A stretch of 64,000 bases of DNA from Psychroflexus torquis ATCC 700755 (GCF_000153485.2 NC_018721.1:868001-932000); one strand, 5' to 3'; positions 48,321 through 57,905 are shown, counted from the first letter of the stretch. Notes: generated by a model from the letters alone, not told the origin. Program-made: numbers and translations.

Positions 48321-49577
48321 ATGAGTGGGTCTAAACTTTTAATTATTGGATTTGTATGGCCTGAGCCAAATTCTTCGGCCGCTGGAGGAAGAATGATGCA
48401 ACTCATAGAATTGTTTTTGAAACGAAAGTTTGATATCGTTTACGCCTCTCCAGCTAATTTTTCAGAACATGCCGAAGATTTAGAAGCGCTGGGAATTCGG
48501 CAAGAAAAAATAGAGGTCAATACCTCGGTATTTGATGAGTTTCTCAATGAAGAGCAGCCTACCCATGTGCTTTTTGATCGGTTTATGATGGAAGAGCAAT
48601 TTGGCTGGAGAGTGGCCGAACACTGCCCCGAAGCAGTTCGGATTTTAGACACCGAGGATCTTCATTTTTTAAGAAAAGGCAGACAACAAGCCTACAAAGA
48701 AAAGAAATCCTTCAAAAAAGAGTTTCTATATTCTGATATGGCTAAGCGAGAAATCGCTTCGATTTTAAGATCGGACATGAGTTTGATCATCTCAAAAGCA
48801 GAGATTGAGCTGTTGGTCGATCAGTTTAAGGTAAGTCGGCGTTTACTTCTTTATATGCCATTTTTACTCAAGCCTATCAAAGATGAGCACATCCGTGAGT
48901 TACCAAACTTTGAAGATCGCCAGAACTTTATCAGTATAGGTAATTTCTTACATGCCCCCAATTGGGACAAAACCCTCTTTTTAAAAGAAGAGATCTGGCC
49001 ACTTATTAAAGCGGCTATCCCAGAAGCAGAGGTTCATGTGTATGGCGCCTACACGTCTCAAAAGGTGGAGCAACTTCATAACCCAAAACAAGGGTTTTTA
49101 ATAAAAGGCAGAGCTCCAAATGCTATTGAATGTATTAAAAATGCTAGAGTTCTTTTGGGTCCTGTCCGATTTGGTGCTGGGCTTAAGGGTAAATTCATAG
49201 ACAGTATGAAGGCCGGCACTCCTTCTATTACCACCACTATTGGCGCAGAAGGACTTTGTGGTGATTTACCTTGGTGTGGAGAAATTGCCAATTCGGCTGA
49301 GGAAATAGCAAGGCAAGCCATCAACTTATACACTATGCCCAAACGTTGGAAAATAGCGCAACGCAATGGTTTCCAGATTATCAACAACCGCTTTCAGTAC
49401 AAAGTGCACTCTGCCAATTTCTTTAAACGTTTAACAAAACTCAACTCCAATTTAGAGGGACATCGACAACAAAATTTTATTGGGCAAATCTTGATGCATC
49501 ACACTACTCAAAGTACAAAATACATGTCGTTGTGGATAGAATCCAAAAACAAAATCTCTTCAAAAGAAAGCATTTAA
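48321..49577 (+). CDS. Glycosyltransferase, GT4-like
   Basis: 418 residues from the ATG at 48321; an in-frame TTG at 48255 exists but lies in the miniature element and encodes no conserved sequence. The Rossmann start KLLIIGFVWPEPNSSAAGGRMMQL is the usual donor-side strand and glycine-rich turn of GT-B enzymes. The C-terminal half has FISIGNFLHAPNWDKTL, AEVHVYGAY and NARVLLGPVRFGAGLKGKFIDSMKAGTPSITTTIGAEGL, the nucleotide-sugar-binding region with its conserved Glu/Gly. Donor and acceptor are not predictable. The small lipoprotein gene follows after 13 bp. Confidence 0.88.
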   Translation: MSGSKLLIIGFVWPEPNSSAAGGRMMQLIELFLKRKFDIVYASPANFSEHAEDLEALGIRQEKIEVNTSVFDEFLNEEQPTHVLFDRFMMEEQFGWRVAEHCPEAVRILDTEDLHFLRKGRQQAYKEKKSFKKEFLYSDMAKREIASILRSDMSLIISKAEIELLVDQFKVSRRLLLYMPFLLKPIKDEHIRELPNFEDRQNFISIGNFLHAPNWDKTLFLKEEIWPLIKAAIPEAEVHVYGAYTSQKVEQLHNPKQGFLIKGRAPNAIECIKNARVLLGPVRFGAGLKGKFIDSMKAGTPSITTTIGAEGLCGDLPWCGEIANSAEEIARQAINLYTMPKRWKIAQRNGFQIINNRFQYKVHSANFFKRLTKLNSNLEGHRQQNFIGQILMHHTTQSTKYMSLWIESKNKISSKESI

Positions 49578-49590
49578 TTACATTTACCTT

Positions 49591-50061
49591 ATGAATCGGT
49601 GGTTAACCTTTATTCTTATACTTGGCCTTTTATCTTGTAAAGATTTCAATTTCAAAAAGCAATCAGCGGATGAAATCTTGGAACAAGAACTCAATTCTAT
49701 CAATTGGAAAGAAGTTGATTTTTACCCAACCTTCCAAACCTGTGGAATAGTCACTTCAAAAGCAGAGAGTAAAACTTGCTTTGAAGATGAAATCAAAAAC
49801 AGGATCAGTTCACGGTTAAGTCAACAGAAAATCTCAAGTTCCAACAAGGAACGGGACACGATTCTGGTAGATTTATTTATCAATGCCAAAGGAAAAATCT
49901 CTATTCAACAGGTCGTCATTCCTGATCAAGTGATATTAAAAAACCCGCAGATCAATTCTTGGCTTGAAGAAGCTATCTTTCAACTCCCTGAAACCTACCC
50001 AGCACAAAAAAGAAGTGTTCCCGTTGCTTTGCACATACAAATCCCTATCATTTTACAATAA
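49591..50061 (+). CDS. Small lipoprotein, TonB-C-like
   Basis: 156 residues. MNRWLTFILILGLLSC/K is a lipoprotein signal with Cys-16. The mature domain has VDLFINAKGKISIQQVVIP and an end IQIPIIL, a pattern like TonB C-terminal or energy-transducer-type domains without a membrane anchor. It is 13 bp after the glycosyltransferase and probably cotranscribed. No function can be assigned. Confidence 0.75.
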   Translation: MNRWLTFILILGLLSCKDFNFKKQSADEILEQELNSINWKEVDFYPTFQTCGIVTSKAESKTCFEDEIKNRISSRLSQQKISSSNKERDTILVDLFINAKGKISIQQVVIPDQVILKNPQINSWLEEAIFQLPETYPAQKRSVPVALHIQIPIILQ

Positions 50062-50343
50062 TAACTTCGAAAACCGAAGGTCTCTCCATTCAAGACTTCC
50101 AGAGAAACTCAACATCGAAAATAAAAGCTATAAAAAAGTGTAGACAAGGCTACGATCCCGCTGATCTGAATAATGGTATAGACTAGTATCTTCCGCTATT
50201 ATCCAATTCAGTGGAGAGAAATATCCTCCTATTCCCAGTAAAATAATAAGCTGTGAAGAATTATAAACCAGTTGCCAATGTGAGTTTGGAACCTCTTGGA
50301 TAAATTTATGAATTACGATAAAACTTAGACTTACTATCAAAAA
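50062..50343. other. Intergenic region upstream of ruvC
   Basis: About 280 bp. A minus-strand ORF of 70 codons is present but has no start context or protein-family signal; I regard it as chance or a remnant. Confidence 0.5.
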
Positions 50344-50377
50344 TTTGATAGCTAGCGTTTAGAATTGCTTAGTTTTG
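50344..50377 (+). promoter_or_regulatory. Promoter of ruvC
   Basis: TTTG at 50344 and TAGTTTTG (TAnnTTTG) at 50370, 22 bp apart, 44 bp before the start codon. This is a good match to the Bacteroidota promoter type. Confidence 0.6.
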
Positions 50378-50420
50378 TAAGGGGTTATATCACATTCCGA
50401 AATAACGAATAAATAAGAGA

Positions 50421-50975
50421 TTGGCGACAGAAAGAATTATTTTAGGCATAGATCCAGGCACCACTATCATGGGATTTGGTGTCATCGAGATTGTCAATAA
50501 CAAGATGAAGTTTATTCAACTCAATGAACTTATGCTTAAAAAGTACGATGACCCTTACACTAAACTCAAACTGATTTTTGATCGGACCATCGATCTTATC
50601 GATACCTTCCATCCCGATGAAATTGCTATTGAAGCCCCTTTTTTTGGTAAAAATGTCCAATCCATGTTGAAACTTGGACGTGCGCAAGGAGTCGCTATGG
50701 CGGCAGGCTTATCAAGGCAAGTCCCCATTACTGAATATCTGCCCAAGAAAATTAAAATGGCCATTACAGGAAACGGAAACGCCAGTAAAGAACAGGTCGC
50801 TAAAATGCTACAGCAAATGCTAAAGATCAAAGAGCTTCCCAAAAATTTGGACTCTACCGATGGACTTGCAGCAGCCGTATGTCATTTTTATAATAGCAAT
50901 AAACCTGACCTAGGAAAATCTTATACCGGTTGGGATGCCTTTATCAAACAAAACGAAAAGCGGGTCAAAAAGTAA
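50421..50975 (+). CDS. ruvC: Holliday junction resolvase RuvC
   Basis: 184 residues from a TTG start; no ATG or GTG occurs before the first catalytic strand. Catalytic acids: Asp in ILGIDPGTT (residue 11), Glu in IAIEAPFFGKN, and the Asp of LDSTDGLAAAVCHFYN near 146-150. It is the endonuclease that resolves Holliday junctions with RuvAB. Complete. It is followed convergently by the MutS-like gene 9 bp away. Confidence 0.95.
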   Translation: MATERIILGIDPGTTIMGFGVIEIVNNKMKFIQLNELMLKKYDDPYTKLKLIFDRTIDLIDTFHPDEIAIEAPFFGKNVQSMLKLGRAQGVAMAAGLSRQVPITEYLPKKIKMAITGNGNASKEQVAKMLQQMLKIKELPKNLDSTDGLAAAVCHFYNSNKPDLGKSYTGWDAFIKQNEKRVKK

Positions 50976-50983
50976 GGCTTAGC

Positions 50984-52756
50984 TTACTCTACAATATTCA
51001 TTTTCTTAAGTAAAAACGAAGCATTCATATTTTGACATATCCCCTTTTTGAGGGTGTAATCAAAATTGAGCTCATCGTTGACGATTTCAGCATCAAAATA
51101 ATAATTCTGAACCTGTGGTAATTCATCAGCAACCTCACAAAGGCTAAGATCATGAGTTGCAATAATCCCAATAGCATTGGCTTTGACCAAGCGCTCGACA
51201 AATTTCCTGGAGCCAATGGCTTTATCTGTAGAGTTGGTGCCTTTTAAGATTTCATCTAAAACAATAAAATACTTATCGGTTTGAATTTCATCTACAATAT
51301 ATTTGAGTCGAGTTAATTCAGCAAAGAAATAAGAAGCTTCATCGGCGAGGGAATCTACGGTTCTCATACTGGTGATCAATTTTGTAGGAACATACTCACA
51401 GTACTTTGCACAGACGGGCAAGCCTACGTTGGACATAACGATTTGTGTAGAAACTGTTCTCAAGAAGGTACTTTTCCCAGCCATGTTGGCTCCCGTAATG
51501 ATAAAAAACTGATTGTCTTTAATTTCAAAATCATTGCGCACCGCGTCTTTAGGATCTATTAAAGGATGAACAGCACCTTCAGTTTTGGTAAAGCATCCTG
51601 AATCCTTTATAATAGGGAAAACATAATCTGGGTGGTTGAACTGGAAATTGGCCAAACTGTTATAGGCATCGATCTCGGCGATCACTTTAAACCAACTGTC
51701 AACCTGAGTAGCATTTTGGGCAATCCAGTTTTCAATCTTAAGAGATTGCGTAAGATCACGAAGCATAAAACCATTTAAAACGATACCGAGTAAGATATTA
51801 TTCCTTTGATCTAGACCATCGATATGTTTTGAAAGTACTTTCAAAATCTGACTCGCTTTAGCTGAATCTGAATGGATTTTTGATTGAAAGGATTGAAGTA
51901 AACTCGAATTAAATTCAGCATCTTCGATGAATTTTAATAATTTAAAATACTGCTGAAAGGTGCTCTGCGCCTGACTCACATGACTAGACAATTCATTGAT
52001 GCGTTTCAAGAAGAAACCCGTAATTCCTAAACCGATCAAAAACCAAAGCAAAAGTTGAGCACCGCTGAGGACATTGAAAAAATAACCTAGTATTGCGGCC
52101 AAGGATAGCACTGAAAATACCTTTGGTAACCAAGTCATCACCTTAGGAACAAAACGCTGGTAAGCGGTAATCCATCTCACGATGCTGTTTGCCTTGGTTT
52201 CCGTATCCACCAAAATCGCATCGGCGGTAAAGTGCTGTCTCAACTCCACTTTTTCGGCTAACTCTTTAATAGAAGCTTGTTTGAGCTCGATATCATTTAT
52301 AGAGTTTGAGGTCAATTTGGAGGCTAAATTTTCTTCCCCCTCTTTTAACGCTGTTCTATTGAGATATTGAAAAAAGGAATGTTTCCCGAAAATATCGATA
52401 TCCTGGCTAAAGGCGTGCGTTGGATTTTTATAGACTTCTCCCGTGGGCAAGTCAGAAAACTCAAGACCTAACACCTTAAGTTCAGTTTCGTTAAGTCGAA
52501 GCAACGCTTTCAACTTTGCTTTTTTATACTGGATTTTAGAGTGCCTGGTGACTAAAATCAAAAACAGTACAATTCCAAGTATCACAGAGCCAATAACAAC
52601 TCTTGTCGAGGACCAAAAAAAGTACATCGCAAAGGCTATCGCTAGAAATACGGCTAAACGCAGCATACTGGACCACAGCAATTGAGTTTTTACCGCTTTT
52701 AAATCAGTGGTATATCGAGAAATAAATTCAGAATAGATAGATCCTGGTGTAGGCAT
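50984..52756 (-). CDS. MutS-like ATPase with N-terminal membrane segments
   Basis: 590 residues. Two or three hydrophobic segments near the N-terminus (LRLAVFLAIAFAMYFFW, VIGSVILGIVLFLILV) and another pair at 210-250 anchor it in the membrane. The C-terminal ATPase shows Walker A ITGANMAGKSTFLRT, LDEILKGTNSTDKAIGS (Walker B and the signature) and IIATHDLSL. Domain III-like helices precede it. It lacks MutS mismatch-recognition domain I. It belongs to the membrane MutS-related group of Bacteroidota with no assigned role; involvement in DNA repair is not shown by the sequence. Confidence 0.88.
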   Translation of the reverse strand: MPTPGSIYSEFISRYTTDLKAVKTQLLWSSMLRLAVFLAIAFAMYFFWSSTRVVIGSVILGIVLFLILVTRHSKIQYKKAKLKALLRLNETELKVLGLEFSDLPTGEVYKNPTHAFSQDIDIFGKHSFFQYLNRTALKEGEENLASKLTSNSINDIELKQASIKELAEKVELRQHFTADAILVDTETKANSIVRWITAYQRFVPKVMTWLPKVFSVLSLAAILGYFFNVLSGAQLLLWFLIGLGITGFFLKRINELSSHVSQAQSTFQQYFKLLKFIEDAEFNSSLLQSFQSKIHSDSAKASQILKVLSKHIDGLDQRNNILLGIVLNGFMLRDLTQSLKIENWIAQNATQVDSWFKVIAEIDAYNSLANFQFNHPDYVFPIIKDSGCFTKTEGAVHPLIDPKDAVRNDFEIKDNQFFIITGANMAGKSTFLRTVSTQIVMSNVGLPVCAKYCEYVPTKLITSMRTVDSLADEASYFFAELTRLKYIVDEIQTDKYFIVLDEILKGTNSTDKAIGSRKFVERLVKANAIGIIATHDLSLCEVADELPQVQNYYFDAEIVNDELNFDYTLKKGICQNMNASFLLKKMNIVE

Positions 52757-52835
52757 AAGTATAAAATTGAATTACAAAAATAGAGTTATTGAACTATTTG
52801 CCGCTATGAAATGATGATGTTTATCTTCCAAGCTT

Positions 52836-53201
52836 TTAGATCAATCCTTCTCGTTTAAATTTTGGAAGTTTACTCACCACTAACTCATAACTATGATTGA
52901 TTAGGTGTTTGATGAATTTTGGAGAAAGTTGCGAGCCATCTACGACAACGGTGTTCCAATGCTTTTTGTTCATGTGATAGCCTGAAAAAACCTCATCAGG
53001 ATATTTTTCTCTTTACTCTACAGCCTTTTCTGGGTCGCATTTGAGATTAAGGCTATGGTCGCCAGCTTCCCACTTCTTTAAAGAGGTGATGGCAAATAAT
53101 TTCCCTTTTACTTTAAAAACTAGTGTGTCCTTGTCGAAAGGAAAGTCTTCAGTTGCCTCTGGTTTACTAAGGCAGTAATCTCGGAGTTCTTCGATATTCA
53201 T
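52836..53201 (-). pseudogene. MmcQ/YjbR-family protein with an in-frame stop
   Basis: The frame starts MNIEELRDYCLSKPEATEDFPF, the MmcQ/YjbR N-terminus, and runs through FKVKGKLFAITSL and LNLKCDPEKAVE. A TAA follows, then REKYPDEVFSGYHMNKKHWNTVVVD up to a proper stop at 52836. The TAA replaces what is usually a Leu codon (TTA), a single-base change. Restored length is 121 residues, the normal family size. The family has a DNA-binding-like CyaY-type fold of uncertain role. The 62-residue first part alone is probably not functional. A sequencing error cannot be excluded. Confidence 0.85.
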
Positions 53202-53236
53202 AAGCCTTGATTTAAAGGTAGACCTACCTCAATTAT

Positions 53237-54367
53237 CTATTTAAGATTGAGCATAAATAATTCTGACGCAATCCCGTCCGATAGGAATTTTCCTTCCCCC
53301 GTCACCTGAAGCAAGTCGTCTTTAAGCACTAGTAAACCATGCTGCTGAAAATCTTGCAAGTGTTCTGTTAGATAGGCTGCATAAACCAAACCAAATTCTT
53401 TTTCTACATATTTCATATCCACGCCCCATTTGGTCCGTAATCGTGTCATAACATATTCGTTATAGCGATCTGTAGTGCTCAAGACTTCCTGTTCGTAAGG
53501 CAGTTCATCTGCTTCTATAGCCTTGATGTATTTTGGATTGTTACTGATATTCCAACTTCTGGTGGTATGGACAAAACTATGTGCCGAAGGTCCAATGCCG
53601 AGATAAAACTTGCCTGTCCAATAGGCCGTATTATTTTGAGAGAAATACCCAGGTTTCCCAAAGTTGGAGAATTCATAATTCTCAAAGCCATTTGCCATCA
53701 TGGTTTCCACCAAAATATCAAAATGCAATTTGGCCAGATCGTCGTCTACTGGTGGGATAATTTCTTTATCAATAAACGTCTTGAGGGGAGTGTTGGGCTC
53801 GACCGTTAACGCATAACTAGAAATATGGGATACTTCGAGTTCTATAGTCTTCGCTAGATTGGCTTTCCAACGCTCCACATCCATATCGGGAATACCATAA
53901 ATCAAGTCGATAGAGATATTATCAAAAAACCGTTTAGCAAGCAAAATAGAAGATTCCGCTTCTTCAGCAGTGTGAGCTCTGTTCATCAATTTTAAATCCA
54001 CTTCAAAAAAGGACTGCACTCCAATACTCAACCTATTAACTTTGGTGTTGTACAACATCTTTAGGTACTCTAGATCTAAATCGTCTGGATTAGCTTCCAG
54101 CGTAATTTCAGGCTGGTCGACAACCTCATAATGGCCATAAATAGTTTCAAAAATAAGATCTAAATCCTCTTGTGATAATAAGCTAGGCGTCCCTCCTCCA
54201 AAATAAATATTTTCTACTGCTGCTGGGAGTTCGGTTTTCCGCAAGATGAGTTCTTTGCATATCGCCTTCACCAGCTTAGACTTGTGCTTTAAGGTGGTCG
54301 AGAAGTGAAAATCACAGTAATGACAAGCTTGTTTGCAAAAGGGAATATGGATATAAAGTGAACTCAT
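53237..54367 (-). CDS. hemW: HemW-like radical SAM protein
   Basis: 376 residues. The radical SAM cluster motif is HIPFCKQACHYCDFHF (CxxxCxxC), followed by NIYFGGGTPSLL (SAM-binding GGGTP) and RLSIGVQSF, DLIYGIP. It lacks the N-terminal extension and extra Cys of oxygen-independent coproporphyrinogen oxidase, and has the C-terminal HemW domain (YNEYVMTRLRTKWGVD). HemW proteins bind haem and are proposed haem chaperones. Complete. Confidence 0.92.
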   Translation of the reverse strand: MSSLYIHIPFCKQACHYCDFHFSTTLKHKSKLVKAICKELILRKTELPAAVENIYFGGGTPSLLSQEDLDLIFETIYGHYEVVDQPEITLEANPDDLDLEYLKMLYNTKVNRLSIGVQSFFEVDLKLMNRAHTAEEAESSILLAKRFFDNISIDLIYGIPDMDVERWKANLAKTIELEVSHISSYALTVEPNTPLKTFIDKEIIPPVDDDLAKLHFDILVETMMANGFENYEFSNFGKPGYFSQNNTAYWTGKFYLGIGPSAHSFVHTTRSWNISNNPKYIKAIEADELPYEQEVLSTTDRYNEYVMTRLRTKWGVDMKYVEKEFGLVYAAYLTEHLQDFQQHGLLVLKDDLLQVTGEGKFLSDGIASELFMLNLK

Positions 54368-54444
54368 TTTAATAGTTTTTACAAAAATACGGGATTAGTG
54401 GAGCTAATTCTTTAGTTTTAAGTTCAATTTTACAGAATTTCACG

Positions 54445-54945
54445 ATGAGTATACTTTTAATCAGTTTAGGATTTATCTGTTGTCTAGTTGGCTTAGTAGG
54501 CAGCGTCCTTCCTGTCGTTCCCGGATTAATCATAAGCTGGTTGGGGATTTTATTGTTATTCTGGGTCCCCGAAGTAGAAGTGAGTTCCAGTCTGCTTTGG
54601 ATCACATTGGCAGTGACGTTGCTCATTTTAATCCTAGACTACATCATTCCTATTCTAGGAACAAAAAAACTAGGAGGTAGTAAATTTGGGATGTATGGTG
54701 CAGGGGTTGGACTTGTGGTAGGCTTCATTGCTCCTATTCCTTTAGGAATTCTCATCGGTCCCTTTGTTGGAGCTTATTTAGGTGAAGTGGTTTTTGCCAA
54801 AAAGGCGAGTCGACCCGCTTTAAAAGCGGCACTAGGATCTTTTCTAGGCTTTTTAACGTCTACGGTTTTGGAGCTAATGGCGAGTTTATCGTTTTTTGTG
54901 ATTTTTATGTACAAACTCATTCAGTATAGAGCTGTTTTATTCTGA
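54445..54945 (+). CDS. DUF456 membrane protein
   Basis: 166 residues with four to five hydrophobic segments. GFICCLVGLVGSVLPVVPGL and IIPILGTKKLGGSKFGMYGAGVG are the two glycine-rich halves of DUF456, and LIGPFVGAYLGEV the third. An inner-membrane protein of unknown function. It lies 42 bp upstream of the glycosyltransferase at 54988 and may be cotranscribed. Confidence 0.9.
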   Translation: MSILLISLGFICCLVGLVGSVLPVVPGLIISWLGILLLFWVPEVEVSSSLLWITLAVTLLILILDYIIPILGTKKLGGSKFGMYGAGVGLVVGFIAPIPLGILIGPFVGAYLGEVVFAKKASRPALKAALGSFLGFLTSTVLELMASLSFFVIFMYKLIQYRAVLF

Positions 54946-54987
54946 ATTTGATCTAAGTTCGCTTAACGCCAAGAAGCCTGTTGCCTT

Positions 54988-55689
54988 ATGCTTATTAGTA
55001 TCATCATACCTAGCCTTAACGAAGAAACACATATAGCGAAAACCCTAAGGCATACCTTGAAATTAAAGGGGAATTTTGAAATCCTTGTGGTCGATGGGGG
55101 AAGCAATGATCGAACTTTAGAAATCGTTAAAGACTTTTCTGAGGTAAAGCGTTTATGCTCTCCAAAAGGTCGTGCCTTACAAATGAATCTAGGAGCTAGA
55201 CACGCACAAGGAGAAATATTGGTATTTCTTCATGCGGATACCTTTCTCCCCAAGGAGGCCTATGCCTCTATCTATCAGCTTTGTAAAGCTAAGAATACGG
55301 TGGGTGGCAGTTTCCGACTAGTGGTGGACGACCCAAATCCTATTTTCAAAATATACACGTGGTTCAGTCAATGGAACCTTGAGTTTTTCACTTATGGTGA
55401 CCATGCCCTATTTATTAAGAAACGAGTTTTTGAAACCGTCACTGGTTTTAAACCTATTCCCTTTATGGAAGATGTCGAAATTCAACATCGGCTACGGCGT
55501 GAAGGCCGATTTAAAAAATCTAAGCTAGCCGTGGTCACTTCCGGCCGACGCTTTCGAAACAATGGGCTCATTTTTCAAATTACTGTAGACTTTCTTTTGG
55601 TGATGCTTTTTAAGCTAGGAATTGCACCAAAACGCTTAAAAAAATACTATCCAGATAACATCTCGTTCAAAAATAGAAATAAAAAATAG
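54988..55689 (+). CDS. TIGR04283-type family 2 glycosyltransferase
   Basis: 233 residues, GT-A fold. SIIIPSLNEETHIAKTLRH is the N-terminal nucleotide-binding strand. EILVVDGGSNDRTLEIVKD and GEILVFLHADTFLP provide the two acidic motifs, and FMEDVEIQHRLRREGRF the ED acceptor-side motif. The latter, with GDHALFIKKRVFETVTGF, is characteristic of the TIGR04283 group. That group is sometimes linked to arsenosugar synthesis, but no partner gene is present here. Confidence 0.88.
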   Translation: MLISIIIPSLNEETHIAKTLRHTLKLKGNFEILVVDGGSNDRTLEIVKDFSEVKRLCSPKGRALQMNLGARHAQGEILVFLHADTFLPKEAYASIYQLCKAKNTVGGSFRLVVDDPNPIFKIYTWFSQWNLEFFTYGDHALFIKKRVFETVTGFKPIPFMEDVEIQHRLRREGRFKKSKLAVVTSGRRFRNNGLIFQITVDFLLVMLFKLGIAPKRLKKYYPDNISFKNRNKK

Positions 55690-55848
55690 ACTATTTCTAT
55701 TTCAGAAACAGGCCTAAAACCCAAGTATAGATAAGATTATGTACATATATTTTTAAATTTTATTTACTCATTTTAACAAAATACTAAGTATCATATGGCA
55801 ACATGTTTTAGCATAATGCCGTTATTTACGCCAAATTAAATTAAAATT

Positions 55849-56682
55849 ATGATAAAAAAAAGAACATTATTTTTGGCCGTAAGCCTATCTGTAATTCTTG
55901 CTAGCTGTGTATCCAAAAAGAAATATACAGAACTAGAGGGTAATTTGAATGAGACGGAATCTGAGCTCGTACAAACGCGTTTAGAAAAAGAAGATCTGGA
56001 AAGTCAAATGGAGCAGATTGAAATGCGTGTGGAGGGTTACAATAACAAAATAGCCTCTTTAAGTACGGAGAAAGAAGGTATGATGGTACAAGTGCCGAAC
56101 GAAAACTTAGTCCTATCTGAAAACAACAAAGCTGCAATGCGAAAAACTTTAAAAAGTGTTCCTGCTGCTAAACTCGAAGGTGCTAAGTCTTTAAAAGATT
56201 CGTTGAACATCGCTATTGCTCATAACATTTCTAAAAATATGGGAGAGTCTGGGAGTGACCTCAATATTTCTATTGAAGAAACTATGGTGAAAATCAATAT
56301 TGACGACAACCTGCTTTTTGGTGACAGTAGCTTTAGAGTGGGGAGTGATGCAGACGAAATCCTATCCAGAATTGCAAAGGTTTTAAATTCTGAACCTTCC
56401 CTAGAAGTTTTGGTAGAAGGACACACCGACAGTAGAACTATAAAAAAAGATAGTTATATTATAGATAACTGGGATCTTAGCGCTAGAAGAAGTGCTGCGA
56501 TTGTAAGACGACTTGAAAATAAATTTGGAGTTGCTTCTGATCAGTTGATTGTTGCTGGGCGTTCTAGTTATGATCCTTTAGTACCTAACGATACTAAAGA
56601 CAATATGGCAAAAAACAGAAGAACACAAATCGTGATTATGCCAAACCTAGATAAATTTTTTGCTATGCTAGGGGATGACTAA
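55849..56682 (+). CDS. OmpA-family lipoprotein
   Basis: 277 residues. MIKKRTLFLAVSLSVILASC/V is a lipoprotein signal. A coiled-coil of about 60 residues follows (TELEGNLNETESELVQTRLEKEDLE), then a spacer and a C-terminal OmpA domain (about 150-265). The peptidoglycan-binding signature is EVLVEGHTDSRTIKKDSYI ... NWDLSARRSAAIVRRLE and NRRTQIVIMP. It likely tethers the outer membrane to the cell wall. Single gene. Confidence 0.92.
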   Translation: MIKKRTLFLAVSLSVILASCVSKKKYTELEGNLNETESELVQTRLEKEDLESQMEQIEMRVEGYNNKIASLSTEKEGMMVQVPNENLVLSENNKAAMRKTLKSVPAAKLEGAKSLKDSLNIAIAHNISKNMGESGSDLNISIEETMVKINIDDNLLFGDSSFRVGSDADEILSRIAKVLNSEPSLEVLVEGHTDSRTIKKDSYIIDNWDLSARRSAAIVRRLENKFGVASDQLIVAGRSSYDPLVPNDTKDNMAKNRRTQIVIMPNLDKFFAMLGDD

Positions 56683-57317
56683 TCTCGAGTAAGCTAAGTG
56701 TCTAGTCCGAAATAAGGGATACTGATTACTAAAGAATGAGTCCACATTGAAAAAACTTACTTATGGAAAAATAAATAAATTTACCGTCAGTTCTGCTTTG
56801 CTTCTCGATACATTTTCTTATCTCACTATCGCTCGTAAAAAAACACTCGAAGTGACAAAATTTTTATTAAAATCCTTTTTCGGTGTCGACCCAAGAATTA
56901 GATTTATAACAAAAAGCTTAACGATGCTAGCATCGTTAAGCTTTTTTGGTTTGTATTGTTTTGAGTTTGTTTTGTTTGTGTAATTCTATAGGTGTTAGCA
57001 GATGGTTCGATAAATGTGGTCTAAAATTAGTAAAGGGCCGACTCTTCTAATTCTCCCTTACTTGCAAATCTCAGACCAGTTAACAAGATATATAGGACTA
57101 GCACTATCGGCGAGACAAGATCTAGAAGTGATCACAGGTAAAAATTTTAGAGAGGTGATTGGAAGATTGATTTAAATTGATTAAATTTAAATGCATTTTA
57201 TAGCTATTTAGCGATGTAAAATACAGACCAGCTCAGTCAGTACACTCTATACACATTAGACCAATATTAAAGTTGAAAATTTATTAACTTTAAAAGGTAT
57301 CAAAGAATAATTCATCA
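56683..57317. other. Intergenic region with repeat-like sequence
   Basis: About 635 bp. The part 56780-56880 (CTTCTCGATACATTTTC, CTCGAAGTGAC) resembles non-coding dispersed sequence of other flavobacteria. A TTG-initiated 78-codon ORF covers it but includes a perfect hairpin, so I do not call it a gene. Nothing recognised from 57000 to 57317. Confidence 0.5.
56911..56946. terminator. Perfect inverted repeat, bidirectional terminator-like
   Basis: AAAAAGCTTAACGATGC and GCATCGTTAAGCTTTTT with TA between them, flanked by A and T runs. It lies 230 bp after the OmpA-family gene and could terminate either strand. Confidence 0.6.
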
Positions 57318-57839
57318 ATGTCTGAAAATAGTAAACCACCAAAAAAGAGGATAGAATATCGCGGTAAGATTCTCCGTGTTTCTAGAACAGGAGGGGTTTC
57401 TGCTACTAAAACACTGTCAAAGGAGGGCTATGGAGCTACTATAAATACCAATCATGGTGTTAGGCTTCATAAAAGACTATTTAAAGGGGCTAGAATGGGG
57501 TTTCAACGTGGAAATTTTCAATTTATAGGTCGATATAAAAGTGGTCCTTTCAACTTTAATATTTCAAAAGGGGGTGTGAGTACGTCCATAAAAAACAAAA
57601 GAGGCTCTTATAATTTATTTAAACCCAATTACTCGAGTTTTAAATTAGGAGGTGTACAGCTAAGAGGTAAAAATGCAGCTACGCTTCAATTACTCTTTTT
57701 AGCAGTGAGTCTTTTTATAAATATTATTAAGGTTTTATGGCATATTTCAATAGCTGTAGTATGGTTTATATTTTTAGCTATAAAATGGTTTGTAGATTTT
57801 TTAATTGGATTTTACAGAGGATCTACTTCTAATACCTAA
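57318..57839 (+). CDS. Unknown protein with Gly-rich repeats and C-terminal membrane segment
   Basis: 173 residues. The first 110 residues are basic and contain repeated GG-turn units (RTGGVSATKTLSKEGYGATI, ISKGGVSTSIKNKRGSYNLF, FKLGGVQLRG). Such short beta-turn repeats recall DUF4236-type proteins. Residues 118-170 are hydrophobic (QLLFLAVSLFINIIKVLW, WFIFLAIKWFVDFL), two membrane segments. The last codons (AAT ACC TAA) fall in a remnant of a form A miniature element, which supplies the stop. No neighbour suggests a role; unknown. Confidence 0.7.
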   Translation: MSENSKPPKKRIEYRGKILRVSRTGGVSATKTLSKEGYGATINTNHGVRLHKRLFKGARMGFQRGNFQFIGRYKSGPFNFNISKGGVSTSIKNKRGSYNLFKPNYSSFKLGGVQLRGKNAATLQLLFLAVSLFINIIKVLWHISIAVVWFIFLAIKWFVDFLIGFYRGSTSNT

Positions 57840-57905
57840 TTATATTTATAACGCCGAATGAATAAATTGAATTATACTACGACGTTGCTTAGCACATGTT
57901 TTTGG
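57833..57905. mobile_element. Miniature element form A, one-end fragment
   Basis: TACCTAATTATATTTATAACGCCG then TGAATAAATTGAATTATACTACGAC and AGCACATGTTTTT follow the reverse-oriented form A end; similarity fades after about 57905. It overlaps the 3' end of the upstream gene. Confidence 0.7.

Noticed and set aside
50128..50340. 70-codon minus-strand ORF upstream of ruvC
   Set aside because: No recognisable family, no start context, and it ends close to the ruvC promoter region.
56747..56983. 78-codon ORF
   Set aside because: It needs a TTG start and runs through a perfect terminator-like hairpin in repetitive non-coding sequence.
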